Origin: Desulfosporosinus hippei DSM 8344
Lineage (GTDB): Bacteria; Bacillota; Desulfitobacteriia; Desulfitobacteriales; Desulfitobacteriaceae
Assembly: GCF_900100785.1 (NCBI RefSeq)
Contig: NZ_FNCP01000014.1
Span: 62,001 to 126,000, forward strand
Length of the DNA: 64,000 nt
Reading direction: 5' to 3'
Below are positions 16,764-24,753 of the stretch, piece by piece. How positions within the stretch are numbered: position 1 is the first letter of the stretch; each line of letters opens with the position of its first letter. A program made the translations under genes and the position numbers. The notes under the pieces were generated by a model. The model saw only the letters and a program-made list of their open reading frames with translations. It had not been told where the DNA came from and made no database searches.

Positions 16764-16820
16764 ATGTATCTCATGATTGCATTTGCGACACTCATTGTTA
16801 TGATCATGAAAAAAAAATAA
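16764..16820 (+). pseudogene. holin-like toxin fragment (type I TA-like peptide)
   Basis: An 18-residue hydrophobic peptide MYLMIAFATLIVMIMKKK closely resembles the core of the small holin-like toxins of Firmicutes, which usually read EALxLMIAFATLVxxI and end in lysines. In the same frame VEA precedes the methionine, as in full-length toxins, but the normal start codon is missing. This is either a shortened toxin using the internal ATG or a decayed one. The stop is embedded in a terminator hairpin. Recognition is from memory of the family pattern. Confidence 0.5.
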
Positions 16821-16848
16821 CCGCCCTCCGGCCGGATGGCGGTTATTT
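16815..16848 (+). terminator. terminator of the holin-like peptide
   Basis: AAATAACCGCC and GGCGGTTATTT form an 11-bp stem with TCTT following. The stop codon of the peptide lies in the left arm. Confidence 0.75.
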
Positions 16849-16930
16849 CTTATAACTCCAAATCGGGCTAACCGTTGCGGTTAGACAATCTGCCAGACTG
16901 GCGTGCTTGCAACACGTCAGTCCTTATATA
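16849..16930 (+). repeat. structured dispersed repeat R2, copy 1
   Basis: It contains GGGCTAACCG..GGTTAG, CAATCTGC and a hairpin GACTGGCGTG/CACGTCAGTC followed by CTTATAT. Close relatives lie at 24754-24843 and 27915-27960. Base changes in the hairpin keep pairing by G:U. Its place after a holin-like toxin remnant suggests the 3' part of a type I toxin-antitoxin locus. Confidence 0.55.
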
Positions 16931-17007
16931 ATAATATATCCATAGATTGTAAAATATGCAACCGGCTCACCTATGGTTAATTTGATCAAAGAGAAAGGGT
17001 AAGTGCA

Positions 17008-17274
17008 TTGACTAACTCTATTAAGAAGGATGCAGAATGGACCGAAGCAAAAAAGAAATGCAGGCTTAACGAAGAAACCTTAAAAATGGCTAAAGAAATG
17101 GGTTTGAATCCCAGAAGCCTAATTAAAAACATACCTAGTAAAAGTGAACAGTGGAAGGCTCCTGTAAGTGTCTGGATCCGTGAAATGTATGAAAAACGAC
17201 AAGAAAATGCATTTCGGAAAAAGGCCCGCAAGAGAGAAAATCACACCTTTAGGAAAGAAGGGGAAGCAAAATAA
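17008..17274 (+). CDS. conserved-looking hypothetical protein, 88 aa
   Basis: The start is TTG with GAGAAAGGG about 9 nt upstream. The protein is small, basic and helical, with EAKKKCRLNEETLKMAKEMG followed by NPRSLIKNIPS, PSEQWK-like PVSVWIREMY and a lysine/arginine-rich tail. I recall similar short proteins in Firmicutes but know of no function. Its stop (TAA) overlaps the presumed ATA start of the HIT gene, so the two look like a coupled pair. Confidence 0.6.
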   Translation: MTNSIKKDAEWTEAKKKCRLNEETLKMAKEMGLNPRSLIKNIPSKSEQWKAPVSVWIREMYEKRQENAFRKKARKRENHTFRKEGEAK

Positions 17275-17660
17275 GTGAATGTATTTTTTGCAAGCTCCCA
17301 GAGATAGCTATCCTTGTCCAGAACGATCTAGCCCTGGCCTTTTTTGATAAGTTCCCAGTCAATGAAGGGCATGTTCTGATTATTCCCAAGCGGCATGTCG
17401 TAAGCTTCTTTGACCTAACGGAAGAAGAAGTTCTGGGCACCTGGAGATTAGTTCAGGAAGTAAAAGATTTGTTAGACAGCCGCTTTCATCCCGTCGCCTA
17501 CAATGTGGGGGTTAACGTGGGAGTAGCTGCCGGACAGAGCGTTTTTCACGCGCATATTCATGTTATTCCCCGTTATGAGGGGGATGTCACAAATCCCCTG
17601 GGCGGAGTTCGGAATGTTAAGAAGAGTATCGTTCCATATGCCGGGGATGGGGAGAAGTAG
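17271..17660 (+). CDS. HIT-family protein with ATA at the start position
   Basis: The frame encodes SECIFCKLPEIAILVQNDLA at its N-terminus, then FPVNEGHVLIIPKRH and the histidine triad HAHIHVIPRY near the C-terminus, giving a complete HIT hydrolase of about 129 residues (AMP-lysine/nucleotide hydrolase superfamily). The family normally starts MxxCIFC, but here the codon at the expected start (17271) is ATA, with AGGAAAGAAGGGG upstream and no ATG, GTG or TTG in frame before an in-frame stop at 17250. Initiation would have to be at ATA or the gene has lost its start. The 3' 170 bp recurs at two decayed sites. Confidence 0.75.
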   Translation: MSECIFCKLPEIAILVQNDLALAFFDKFPVNEGHVLIIPKRHVVSFFDLTEEEVLGTWRLVQEVKDLLDSRFHPVAYNVGVNVGVAAGQSVFHAHIHVIPRYEGDVTNPLGGVRNVKKSIVPYAGDGEK

Positions 17661-17863
17661 CGAAGAGCATCCACCTGCAATTGCTTTTTTAAAATATCCT
17701 TCCACAACCGCGAAGATATTTCACCTGTCCCCTTGGAGATTTTGGTGCGTTTTAAGCTTCCATCGTCCATTATTTTTCGATAAAAATAATGATCTGTATC
17801 TTTGTATAGCTCCCATCCATCCCGTTCACAGAATCGCTTTAATTCTCTCCAGCTAGGCATCAA
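17573..17863 (-). CDS. HicA-like toxin of a type II TA pair
   Basis: The 96-residue protein begins MMPSWRELKRFCERDGWELY followed by KDTDHYFYRKIM and LWKDILKKQLQ, the pattern of a HicA-like double-stranded-RNA-binding-fold mRNA interferase. The conserved histidine is in TDHYF. It overlaps the end of the antitoxin gene by 11 nt on the same strand. Its last 30 or so residues read antisense through the HIT gene and look unrelated to the family, so the original stop may have been lost by a rearrangement. Confidence 0.7.
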   Translation of the reverse strand: MMPSWRELKRFCERDGWELYKDTDHYFYRKIMDDGSLKRTKISKGTGEISSRLWKDILKKQLQVDALRYFSPSPAYGTILFLTFRTPPRGFVTSPS

Positions 17864-18266
17864 GCAAACCTCTTACGGCATCCTCATCTTTCTGGATTAG
17901 CACCCGCATAACATAAGGGAAATGAGCCTTTCTGTTGGGAGCCCCATAATATTTATCGAACTCATCCATGTATTCTTGTGCATATTCAATCAATTCTTTA
18001 GCAATCTCTGTTTTTAACGCCCCTAAACTTGCAGCATTAGCTATGATATCCAGCTCTTTCAGAGAACCACTTAAGCTGCCGTCAGCCTCTTTTTCATATT
18101 CAAGAGTGAACCTATACGGTGTTAAAACAACTTCTAAATGCTCAAGAGACATAGCTGCAAGATAGTCTCTGTTCCGTTTTACCAAAGAGGGCTTTAAACG
18201 CACAACATTATCAATAAAACGTCCCCAATCTTTCCTGACATCTGTGGCATTAATAACTTCTTGCAT
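17853..18266 (-). CDS. antitoxin partner of HicA-like toxin
   Basis: The 137-residue protein starts at the ATG with AAAGGAGGG upstream: MQEVINATDVRKDWGRFIDN. The N-terminal part resembles Phd/YefM-type antitoxins (ATDVRKDWGRFIDNVVRLKP), which bind DNA and neutralise the toxin. The C-terminal half contains ELIEYAQEYMDEFDKYYGAP and is seen with HicA-like partners. It probably represses its own operon through the palindrome 48 bp upstream. Antitoxin-first gene order and overlap with the toxin support the pairing. Confidence 0.7.
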   Translation of the reverse strand: MQEVINATDVRKDWGRFIDNVVRLKPSLVKRNRDYLAAMSLEHLEVVLTPYRFTLEYEKEADGSLSGSLKELDIIANAASLGALKTEIAKELIEYAQEYMDEFDKYYGAPNRKAHFPYVMRVLIQKDEDAVRGLLDA

Positions 18267-18313
18267 AATTACACCCTCCTTTTTCGGAACCATGCTTTCA
18301 CCTCCTATTGTAT

Positions 18314-18336
18314 ATTACGTACATAGCGTACGCAAT
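18314..18336 (-). promoter_or_regulatory. candidate TA operator palindrome
   Basis: ATTACGTAC and GTACGCAAT form 9-bp arms with one mismatch around a 5-bp spacer, directly upstream of the antitoxin gene on its coding strand. It is a plausible autorepression site. Confidence 0.55.
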
Positions 18337-18455
18337 ATGCATTTTGAGAAAATATAACAACCTGGGTTCGTCATCTGAACTATTTTCTTTACTAAACGAA
18401 GTGAGTTAAACTATAAGTAAAAAAGGCAACTATAAAGATTGAGGAGAAAACTAAC

Positions 18456-19433
18456 TTGAAAAAAATCATCCAGATATTCACCGTTTTAGTTTTTGTAAGT
18501 TTCCTAAGCTTGGCAGGGTGTTCACCAGTACAATCTGAATCTGACAAGAATCCTGCCTATCAAACTATTACCAGTGAAACTGCCAAGAAACGTTTAGACA
18601 ATGAAAATGGTATCATTCTGCTGGATGTAAGGTCTGAAGCCGAATACGCAGAGAAGCATATCCCCGGAAGTTTGTTAATCCCCGTTGAGACTATCGAGAC
18701 ACAGGCAACAGAAAAGCTTAAAGACAAGGATGCAGCCATATTCGTTTATTGTCGAAGCGGAAATCGAAGCGCTATTGCCGCTCAGGCACTCGCCAATATG
18801 AACTATACCAATGTCTATGATTTAGGCGGTATCAATAGCTGGCCATATGAAACGGAAACGACTCTCAGCACCAATCAAATGACAGAAGCAACTCTAGCAA
18901 ATGAACAACAAACTAAAGCGGAAAAAGAAGTAAAGTCTTTAGAACAAACAAATCCGGAGAAGATACAGCAGCCTGTCGCTTCACCAGCCCCTCAGTCACC
19001 AACACCTAAACCTGTCCCTAAACTGACTCCGACTCCAGCACCAACTCCCCAGATCAATGCTCAAAAGCAAAAAATGTTAGATTTAATTAATGCTGAACGA
19101 TCTAAAATAGGAGCAGCACCATTAAGCACAGATATAAAGGTGATGGAAGTTGCTCAAATAAAGTCTGAGGATATGGTCAAAAATAACTATTTTTCTCATA
19201 CTTCTCCAACCTACGGATCTCCTTTCGATATGTTGAGTAAATTAGGTGTTACCTTCCACGGAGCTGCTGAAAACATCGCCTTAAACTCTTCCGTTGAAAA
19301 TGCCCATGCCGCCTTAATGGCTTCAGAAGGCCATCGGAAAAATATGCTTAATGCTAGCTACAGCTATATCGGAATCGGGATTGAAGATAGTACAAAGGGA
19401 AAAGTTTTTGTACAAATGTTTGTAAAAAAGTAA
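18456..19433 (+). CDS. lipoprotein with rhodanese and CAP/SCP domains
   Basis: The 325-residue protein has a lipoprotein signal peptide (residues 1-22, lipobox LAGC with Cys22). A rhodanese domain spans about 38-130, with LDVRSEAEYAEKHIPGS and active-site loop CRSGNR (Cys99). A proline-rich linker (about 170-205) is followed by a C-terminal CAP/SCP domain (206-325), with conserved HTSPTYGSPF, AAENIAL and EGHRKNML. It should be anchored outside the cytoplasmic membrane. The combination of a sulfurtransferase-like domain and a CAP domain is uncommon; whether it acts on thiosulfate, persulfide or peptidoglycan is unknown. RBS GAGGAGAAA precedes a TTG start. A fragment similar to its 3' end lies at 25659-25720. 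Confidence 0.88.
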   Translation: MKKIIQIFTVLVFVSFLSLAGCSPVQSESDKNPAYQTITSETAKKRLDNENGIILLDVRSEAEYAEKHIPGSLLIPVETIETQATEKLKDKDAAIFVYCRSGNRSAIAAQALANMNYTNVYDLGGINSWPYETETTLSTNQMTEATLANEQQTKAEKEVKSLEQTNPEKIQQPVASPAPQSPTPKPVPKLTPTPAPTPQINAQKQKMLDLINAERSKIGAAPLSTDIKVMEVAQIKSEDMVKNNYFSHTSPTYGSPFDMLSKLGVTFHGAAENIALNSSVENAHAALMASEGHRKNMLNASYSYIGIGIEDSTKGKVFVQMFVKK

Positions 19434-19444
19434 ACAGCTTGAAA

Positions 19445-19575
19445 GGGCACCAATCAGAGTATTAAACTGATTGGTGCCCTTTGCATAGCTTTTGAAATAT
19501 TTGGTGATTGGTGGAAGGAAATGCGTGAAGTTCGGCGAAAACGAAAATATATGACAAATGTTGTCTCTGAGGCCA
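19445..19575 (+). repeat. hairpin-headed dispersed repeat R1, copy 1
   Basis: A hairpin GGGCACCAATCAG/CTGATTGGTGCCC is followed by a conserved tail of about 90 nt with TTTGAAATATTTGGTGATTG, GAAGTTCGGCGAAAA and a small palindrome GACAAATGTTGTC. Other copies are at 37353, 52664 and 63444. Here it follows the CAP lipoprotein gene and may serve as its terminator. In other copies the fifth pair is G:C instead of A:T, a compensatory change. Confidence 0.7.
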
Positions 19576-19715
19576 GAATCGCTTGAGGGATGAATTCATA
19601 TCTAATTAAGAGTTAGACAAGCACTGATAAGTCATGGAATGATGACTCATAGGGTATAACTAAACAAAGTTCTTCGCGTAGGTGCCCAAGAACTAACTAA
19701 GCTAGGAGTGCATCA

Positions 19716-20651
19716 ATGAACAACACTTTAGACGTCAAAAACATCAACAAAACCTATAATGGGGTAAAAGTGATCAACGATATTTCCTTTGCAGTTAAAG
19801 CGGGGGAAATCATGGGTATTATGGGTCCTAATGGGGCCGGCAAGACGACTACGATTAGAATGATCATGGGAATTACTGCTCCCGATCAAGGGGAACTACA
19901 TTTCTTCTTAAATGGAGAGAGCAGAAACCGAATTCCTCAAGCCAGTGTTGGATATCTACCTGAGGAAAGGGGTCTTTATAAAGAAGCCAAGGTAATGGAG
20001 ATTTTACTGTTTTTATCTGGCCTAAAAGGTTTAGATAAAGTCATAGCCAGAAAGAGAATCATGGAATGGTTAGAAAAATTTCAATTGGCAGACAAAGCGA
20101 ACTCTAAAGTTCAACAGCTTTCCAAGGGCATGGCTCAAAAGGTCCAGTTTATCGCCTCCGTACTGCACCAACCTGCTCTGGTTGTTTTAGATGAGCCCTT
20201 TTCTGGCTTAGATCCCGTAAGTCAGGATATTTTTAAACAGGAAATTCGTCAGTTGGCGGATGAGGGCATGTCCATCTTGATATCTAGTCATCAAATGAAT
20301 TTAGTCGAGGAAATCTGTAATCGAATATTTATCATCAACAAAGGGGAAAAGGTATTATATGGCCCTCTTCAGGATATCAAGGCCCAGTATGGCAGTTATC
20401 AGGTAAACATAATTGCCGAACAGGAGATTCCCGAATTAACCCAATCCCCCCTAGTTCAGAGTTTTCAGAGGCTGGGAAAGAAGTGGTCCTTAGTATTAAA
20501 GGACAATACTGCACCGGCCAAATTTTTGGCCACTATACCACCGGGAGCACCCATCGATGAACTCTCTGTGGCTAGGATCTCCCTACATGATATCTTCGTA
20601 AGAATTGCCAAAGGAGGGTCCTCGGATGAAATTAACTTGGAAAATCGCTAA
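19716..20651 (+). CDS. ABC exporter ATP-binding protein (NatA-like)
   Basis: The 311-residue ATPase has Walker A GPNGAGKTT (residues 37-45), a Q-loop region around GYLPEERGLY, signature LSKGMAQKVQ and Walker B LVVLDEPFSGLDP, then the H-loop SSHQ. The C-terminal 80 residues match the DUF4162-type tail of NatA-like ATPases (DELSVARISLHDIFVRIAKG). The neighbouring permease, which overlaps it, makes this a NatAB-type exporter, related to Na+ or drug/toxin efflux systems. RBS TAGGAG lies 8 nt before the ATG. Confidence 0.93.
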   Translation: MNNTLDVKNINKTYNGVKVINDISFAVKAGEIMGIMGPNGAGKTTTIRMIMGITAPDQGELHFFLNGESRNRIPQASVGYLPEERGLYKEAKVMEILLFLSGLKGLDKVIARKRIMEWLEKFQLADKANSKVQQLSKGMAQKVQFIASVLHQPALVVLDEPFSGLDPVSQDIFKQEIRQLADEGMSILISSHQMNLVEEICNRIFIINKGEKVLYGPLQDIKAQYGSYQVNIIAEQEIPELTQSPLVQSFQRLGKKWSLVLKDNTAPAKFLATIPPGAPIDELSVARISLHDIFVRIAKGGSSDEINLENR

Positions 20652-21819
20652 ATGGGAATTCACAAGAAATTTTACGAACAAGCAATTCTTAATAGGCCTA
20701 TTACTGACCCCTATCATTATGCTTCTCTTTGCCGGCGTGCCCCAATTGATCTCTAAGTTAGATAAACCTCAACAGGAAGTCTTTTATGTCATTGATGAAA
20801 TCTCTGAGTTCGGGCAATTAGTGGAAGCTGCAACGGATACAAATCTTAAGTTTGTGCCGTATCAGGGGGAGCAAGCAGAATTAGATGAATTAGTCCTGGA
20901 AGAAGAAGCCACGGGATATTTTATCTTGAACCAAGCCTTTCTAAAAACAGGCCAAGTCCAAGTTCACACTGCTGAAAAAAAAGTCGTGTTTAAGGAATTA
21001 CAAGGCTTATTAAGTAATTTATTACAAGGACTAAGGGTTCAAGAAATAGGAATAAAACAAGAGCAGGTCGCCTACTTAACCTCTCCGGCCCTTCTGTCAT
21101 CAGTGCAAATTGGTGGTGAGAGCAACGGAGATCAATCCAACCGCATTGGTGTATCAATAGCCCTAGCAGGAATTGTCCTGTTTTTGATTTTCACCTCAGG
21201 TGCCATGCTTTTGCAAAGTGCCTTACAAGAAAAACAAGATCGAATGGCAGAGATCATCCTTTCCTCGGTAAGCTCGGATAACTTAATGCAAGGTAAGATT
21301 ATCGGTCACTTTCTCTTGGGAATTTCCCAACTGGTGCTTTGGCTTTCTATTGGATTGCCGGCAGCTTGGTATTTTCTGGACATACCCATCTTTGAAATGA
21401 TTTCTTTAGGTCAATTACCAATCTTGATATTCTTTGCCTTGACGGGTTATCTGCTATTTGCTGCGCTTTTTGTGGGGATTGGTTCAACTATGACGGATAT
21501 GCAAAGTGCCAGTAATACCCAAGGCATGGTCTTTATGTTACCCATGCTAGGATTTATATTTGTTGGTCCGGTGATTTCGAATCCTAATGGTCTAGCGGCT
21601 CAAATAGGTACATTTTTCCCTTTAACCAGTCCGACCATTACTATACTGCGACTTGGTTTGGCGGAGGTTCCTACCTGGGAACTTGTTGTTGCGGCAATCA
21701 CCTTATTAGTGACCACATTATTGGTGATTAAAGCTGCCGCAAAATTATTTCGAGTAGGGATGCTAATGTATGGAAAATCAGCCAGTGCAGCCGAGATGTG
21801 GAAATGGATGCGCTATTAA
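20626..21819 (+). CDS. ABC exporter permease (NatB-like)
   Basis: The 397-residue membrane protein starts at the ATG preceded by AAAGGAGGG and overlaps the ATPase gene by 26 nt. There is one N-terminal transmembrane segment (about residues 15-40), a large extracytoplasmic loop (40-170), then five or more membrane segments in the C-terminal half, the ABC-2/NatB layout. Together with the ATPase it should form an exporter; the substrate cannot be read from sequence. Confidence 0.9.
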   Translation: MKLTWKIAKWEFTRNFTNKQFLIGLLLTPIIMLLFAGVPQLISKLDKPQQEVFYVIDEISEFGQLVEAATDTNLKFVPYQGEQAELDELVLEEEATGYFILNQAFLKTGQVQVHTAEKKVVFKELQGLLSNLLQGLRVQEIGIKQEQVAYLTSPALLSSVQIGGESNGDQSNRIGVSIALAGIVLFLIFTSGAMLLQSALQEKQDRMAEIILSSVSSDNLMQGKIIGHFLLGISQLVLWLSIGLPAAWYFLDIPIFEMISLGQLPILIFFALTGYLLFAALFVGIGSTMTDMQSASNTQGMVFMLPMLGFIFVGPVISNPNGLAAQIGTFFPLTSPTITILRLGLAEVPTWELVVAAITLLVTTLLVIKAAAKLFRVGMLMYGKSASAAEMWKWMRY

Positions 21820-21983
21820 GCATAACTTTTCTTGGCAACCATGTCTGGTAAAGCAGCGTATTCGATTGTGTTGCGCCAGTTCGTTTTCAGTGGGTTCAAC
21901 CATAGTGTTTAGAATAATGAAAATATGGGTAGTAGCGACGTTTGTTCGGCTACTACTCTTTTCTTTTTTAACCAGAGGTGCTC

Positions 21984-22207
21984 AATATTTTGTGAAGAAA
22001 CAACTATTGTGGGCGGCAAATGAGAGGAATTAAGTGCAGCTTGGCGAAAAAAGATAGATGAGCCAAATTTTGGTTTTTATCAGATGTTAGGTGAAGCCGG
22101 AATTATGAGGAGGGTAATTATGAAGTTCTTTCAAAGACCTGTTTTCCGGGTAGTTGGAATAATCATCGTAGCGACGGTAGTTGGTGTTTTAGGACTGACT
22201 TCTACAG
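21984..22207 (+). repeat. source of the duplicated segment also found at 31072-31294
   Basis: This 224-bp stretch covers the upstream region and first 29 codons of the next gene and recurs with about 95 percent identity at 31072-31294. Both copies contain GTGGGCGGCAAATGAGAGG and AAGTTCTTTCAAAGACC. An open frame through 21770-22033 crosses this region (KIWVVATFVRLLLFSFL) but has no clear start and is not called. Confidence 0.8.
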
Positions 22208-22836
22208 TATCTGATCAAGCTGAGAATGAAGGGGACATCTTCTCAACTTCTGTGCTAAGTGAGAATGGTCCCTTGCCAAGTGAAGAAATTTTAAAGCTGA
22301 ATTCTCTCGAAAAGACCTTTTTGGACTCGGATTTTTACCGGAAGGATGGAATGCTCCCGCTGACAGTAACTAAGGATCAGAAATATTTTGTGACTTATAA
22401 ACTAAATAAGCAAAGTATGGCAGCGGAGAATGAGCTGATCCTAATAGGGATGCCCAGGCAGTTGATTGAGCTATATTTAGTTGACCTCAGTGAAAATAAG
22501 GCTGCCTTCTTAGGTAAAACAGAATTCGTAATTAATCAGGCCTGGTCGGAAGACGGTGCTCGTTTAGCCCTTGTTTCTGACAAGTCGGTTAAGGTTTTAG
22601 ATCTTGCTAAGCGAAGTTTGGCAGAAGTACCGATGAAATATGAGACCGATATCTACAATGCAAGCTGGGGACTTGATAACCGAACCATTTATTTGCATCT
22701 GGATACTACTCCGAACTATTATGCCTATGATACCTATTCGAAGCAGATGGTGAAAGTTAGGGGCGGATTTCAGGAGGGTGATGTTGCTTACAGAGGTAAG
22801 GCCGGCGGCGGCATTCTCACCAGTAAGGGCGGTTAA
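22120..22836 (+). CDS. membrane-anchored protein of unknown function, possibly truncated
   Basis: The 238-residue protein starts at the ATG after GAGGAGGG. It has a short cytoplasmic end and a single N-terminal transmembrane anchor (residues 10-29, VVGIIIVATVVGVLGL), then an external region containing WD/beta-propeller-like strands (LYLVDLSENKAAFLGKTEFV, then AWSEDGARLALVSDKSVKVL and ASWGLDNRTIYLHLD). Full propeller proteins are longer, and a further coding-like fragment in another frame follows at 22864-22995, so the gene may be a frameshifted remnant. No specific family is recognised. Confidence 0.55.
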   Translation: MKFFQRPVFRVVGIIIVATVVGVLGLTSTVSDQAENEGDIFSTSVLSENGPLPSEEILKLNSLEKTFLDSDFYRKDGMLPLTVTKDQKYFVTYKLNKQSMAAENELILIGMPRQLIELYLVDLSENKAAFLGKTEFVINQAWSEDGARLALVSDKSVKVLDLAKRSLAEVPMKYETDIYNASWGLDNRTIYLHLDTTPNYYAYDTYSKQMVKVRGGFQEGDVAYRGKAGGGILTSKGG

Positions 22837-22863
22837 CCCGGATGCCAAAGAAGCAAAGTGAAA

Positions 22864-22995
22864 ATGATCGTGACGCTCAATGATGGATCAACTGAAAAGC
22901 TCCAGGGTTACTTTTCAAGGGCAGATTTCGGAGATACCTGGATATTTCAAGGGTTAGGCAAGCTGTCACCGGGTCTGTTCCCGCAAACTTATTAG
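22864..22995 (+). pseudogene. fragment after truncated membrane-anchored protein
   Basis: A 43-residue frame MIVTLNDGSTEKLQGYFSRA and onward, ending FPQTY, has coding character but no RBS and no recognised family. It may be the original C-terminal part of the preceding gene after a frameshift, or a scrap of another gene. Confidence 0.3.
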
Positions 22996-22997
22996 AA

Positions 22998-23028
22998 TTG
23001 GCACATGGGGACGGTTCTCTTGTGTCAA
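22998..23028. repeat. short imperfect inverted repeat with GGGGACGGTTCTC core
   Basis: TTGGCACA and TGTGTCAA (one mismatch) flank GGGGACGGTTCTCT. A related core, GGCACAGAGGGACGGTTC, occurs at 27898-27915. These look like ends of a small repetitive element. Confidence 0.35.
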
Positions 23029-23150
23029 ATTAGAGTGAATGGCAGAACTTGAGAAAAGGGAGAAGAAGCGTAAAGGAGGCTCAATCCATATCCCTAGCGC
23101 AGAATTACATGGGAGTTCTAAAACGACTACTTAGAGGATCTTTACGATTG

Positions 23151-24035
23151 CTAAAACAACCTAAGCTGATCATTGCAATAGCCTTTTTTGTATGCCCGAA
23201 TAATGTCGTCCATTTTGTAAAGCATGCCAAGCCTTTCACACTCACTCTTCATCAACTGCCAGAGCTCGTTGGAGCTAGGGGAGTGACACTCGTAGGAATT
23301 ACCATATTGACGAGCATATTTCTCTTTAAGATGCGGAAAAATTTCATCAAGTTTTCGATAATACCAATCTCTTTGATTTTGTCTTAGTGTTACACCAAAA
23401 GCTGGGTAGATGAATTTAGCGCCATTCTCAGAGGCGAGACGAATAATACCGCTAATGTTCTCTACGTTATCCTCAATAAATGGCAAGACAGGCATGAGCA
23501 GTATCCCTGCAAAAATATTGTTCTCAGCTAATTGTTTAAGCGCAGAAAAACGCTGCGAGGAAACCGCCACATTAGGCTCAATCTTTTTGCAAAGCACGTC
23601 ATCACAGGTGGTAATGGTCAGCTTGATGAGAGTTGGGGAATGCTGGCGTATCTTATTTAAGATATCAATATCCCTAGTAACCAAATTACTTTTTGTAGCA
23701 ATCGAAATTCCAAAACCGAAGGAGTTAATTAGGTTTAAGGCACCTCTGGTAAGTTCATACTCCTTTTCTATAGGGTTGTATGGATCACTCATGGCACCTG
23801 TACCGATTACTCCTGTTTTACGTTTTGACTTAAGATCACGGTGAATTAAGGTCAGAGCATTTTCTTTAGCTCTAACCTTATCAAAGTTTTCGACATGGTA
23901 GCACTCACTTCTGCTGTCACAATAGATACAGCCATGACTACACCCTTTATAAATGTTCATATTATAGTTGTTTCCAAACCATTTATTGTCTCCACTGTAA
24001 CCTGATATAATTGTCTTCGCCGGTATGAAATCCAT
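23151..24035 (-). CDS. SPL-family radical SAM protein
   Basis: The 294-residue protein has the radical SAM cluster C32-xxx-C36-xx-C39 (GCSHGCIYCDSR) and motifs typical of COG1533 (spore photoproduct lyase-like) enzymes: GTGAMSDPYNPIE and ATKSNLVTRDIDIL. It should bind a 4Fe-4S cluster and cleave SAM to the 5'-deoxyadenosyl radical; the substrate of this subgroup is unknown. It is shorter than true spore photoproduct lyase and lacks an obvious DNA-binding end. RBS AAAGGGAT lies before the ATG on the minus strand. It is transcribed alone, against the flow of its neighbours. Confidence 0.88.
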   Translation of the reverse strand: MDFIPAKTIISGYSGDNKWFGNNYNMNIYKGCSHGCIYCDSRSECYHVENFDKVRAKENALTLIHRDLKSKRKTGVIGTGAMSDPYNPIEKEYELTRGALNLINSFGFGISIATKSNLVTRDIDILNKIRQHSPTLIKLTITTCDDVLCKKIEPNVAVSSQRFSALKQLAENNIFAGILLMPVLPFIEDNVENISGIIRLASENGAKFIYPAFGVTLRQNQRDWYYRKLDEIFPHLKEKYARQYGNSYECHSPSSNELWQLMKSECERLGMLYKMDDIIRAYKKGYCNDQLRLF

Positions 24036-24267
24036 ATATTATCCCTTTCACTATGATTATAAACAATCTGTCATTTGCAGCTTATCACCTTAGATTATTA
24101 TATCTCGAAAAATATGACAACTGTCTGTCATATTCAATATGTCTCAAGGTGCAGGATACGAAAGCGGCGGTACCCATAGCCTGCTTGCCGAGATTATTAA
24201 CTGATCATTCTATTAAAATATGCTTCATCCACGATGCTAACGGGAGGTGCAGCTTGCTAAGTTATCA

Positions 24268-24312
24268 ACGGTCAAAATATGCAACTAATATTTAGTTGCA
24301 TATTTTGACCGT
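24268..24312. repeat. near-perfect 45-nt palindrome
   Basis: Two 21-nt arms (beginning ACGGTCAAAATATGCAAC) are exact reverse complements around a 3-nt loop TAT. The spacer between the SPL gene and a HicB fragment is otherwise featureless. There is no T-run after it, so it looks more like a recombination junction or an extruded structure than a terminator. Confidence 0.8.
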
Positions 24313-24334
24313 GCACGATGAGGAAAAGAGATAA

Positions 24335-24589
24335 ACTTATAGGCAGATTGCTGAAGGCAGTAGTGTCAGTGAACTAAAGTCAGCATTTGAAGAAGCGGTT
24401 GAGGATTATCTTGAACTGTGCAATTTGAACGGTAAAGAACCTGAAAAGATGTATAAAGGTAGCTTTAATGTAAGAATAACCCCTGAGCTTCATAAACAAG
24501 CAGCACAAAGGGCCTTGATAGAGGCCAAATCATTGAATCAGTATGTTGAAGAAGCGATAGAAAAGTATTCAGCAAAAGAACAAAAATGA
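24335..24589 (+). pseudogene. HicB-family antitoxin, 5' end missing
   Basis: The frame encodes IAEGSSVSELKSAFEEAVED followed by YLELC, then FNVRITPELHKQAAQRALIE and SLNQYVEEAIEKYS. This is the C-terminal half of a HicB antitoxin, including its ribbon-helix-helix region. An in-frame stop lies at 24332-24334 and there is no start codon, so the N-terminal domain is gone. The loss occurs 20 bp after the large palindrome, suggesting a rearrangement there. No hicA is adjacent. Confidence 0.75.
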
Positions 24590-24598
24590 AGAAGAACC

Positions 24599-24751
24599 GT
24601 TGAAGCATTTAAGTATTCCTCAAAATATAAGCTAGTTGCTGAATTTATGATTCAGGTCTTTAACAAAGCGGGAATTCCTTCAGAACAACACGGCCTACTA
24701 AGGGGAATTAGAGGATTTAGATCATCAGGCACAAATACCGACCCTGGCTAG
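24599..24751 (+). pseudogene. unidentified coding scrap
   Basis: An open frame TVEAFKYSSKYKLVAEFMIQ and VFNKAGIPSEQHGLLRGIRG has coding-like composition but no proper start or RBS. It is not recognised. It ends at the border of repeat R2 copy 2. Confidence 0.25.
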
Positions 24752-24753
24752 AT

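Noticed and set aside
21770-22033. 87-residue ORF after the NatB-like permease
   Set aside because: It starts inside the permease gene in another frame, has no RBS, and its 3' half is part of a duplicated non-coding stretch.
23049-23844. plus-strand ORFs opposite the SPL radical SAM gene
   Set aside because: They are antisense shadows of a well-supported gene and have no RBS or family signature.
24053-24295. 80-residue ORF upstream of the large palindrome
   Set aside because: No RBS, no recognisable sequence, and it ends inside the palindrome.
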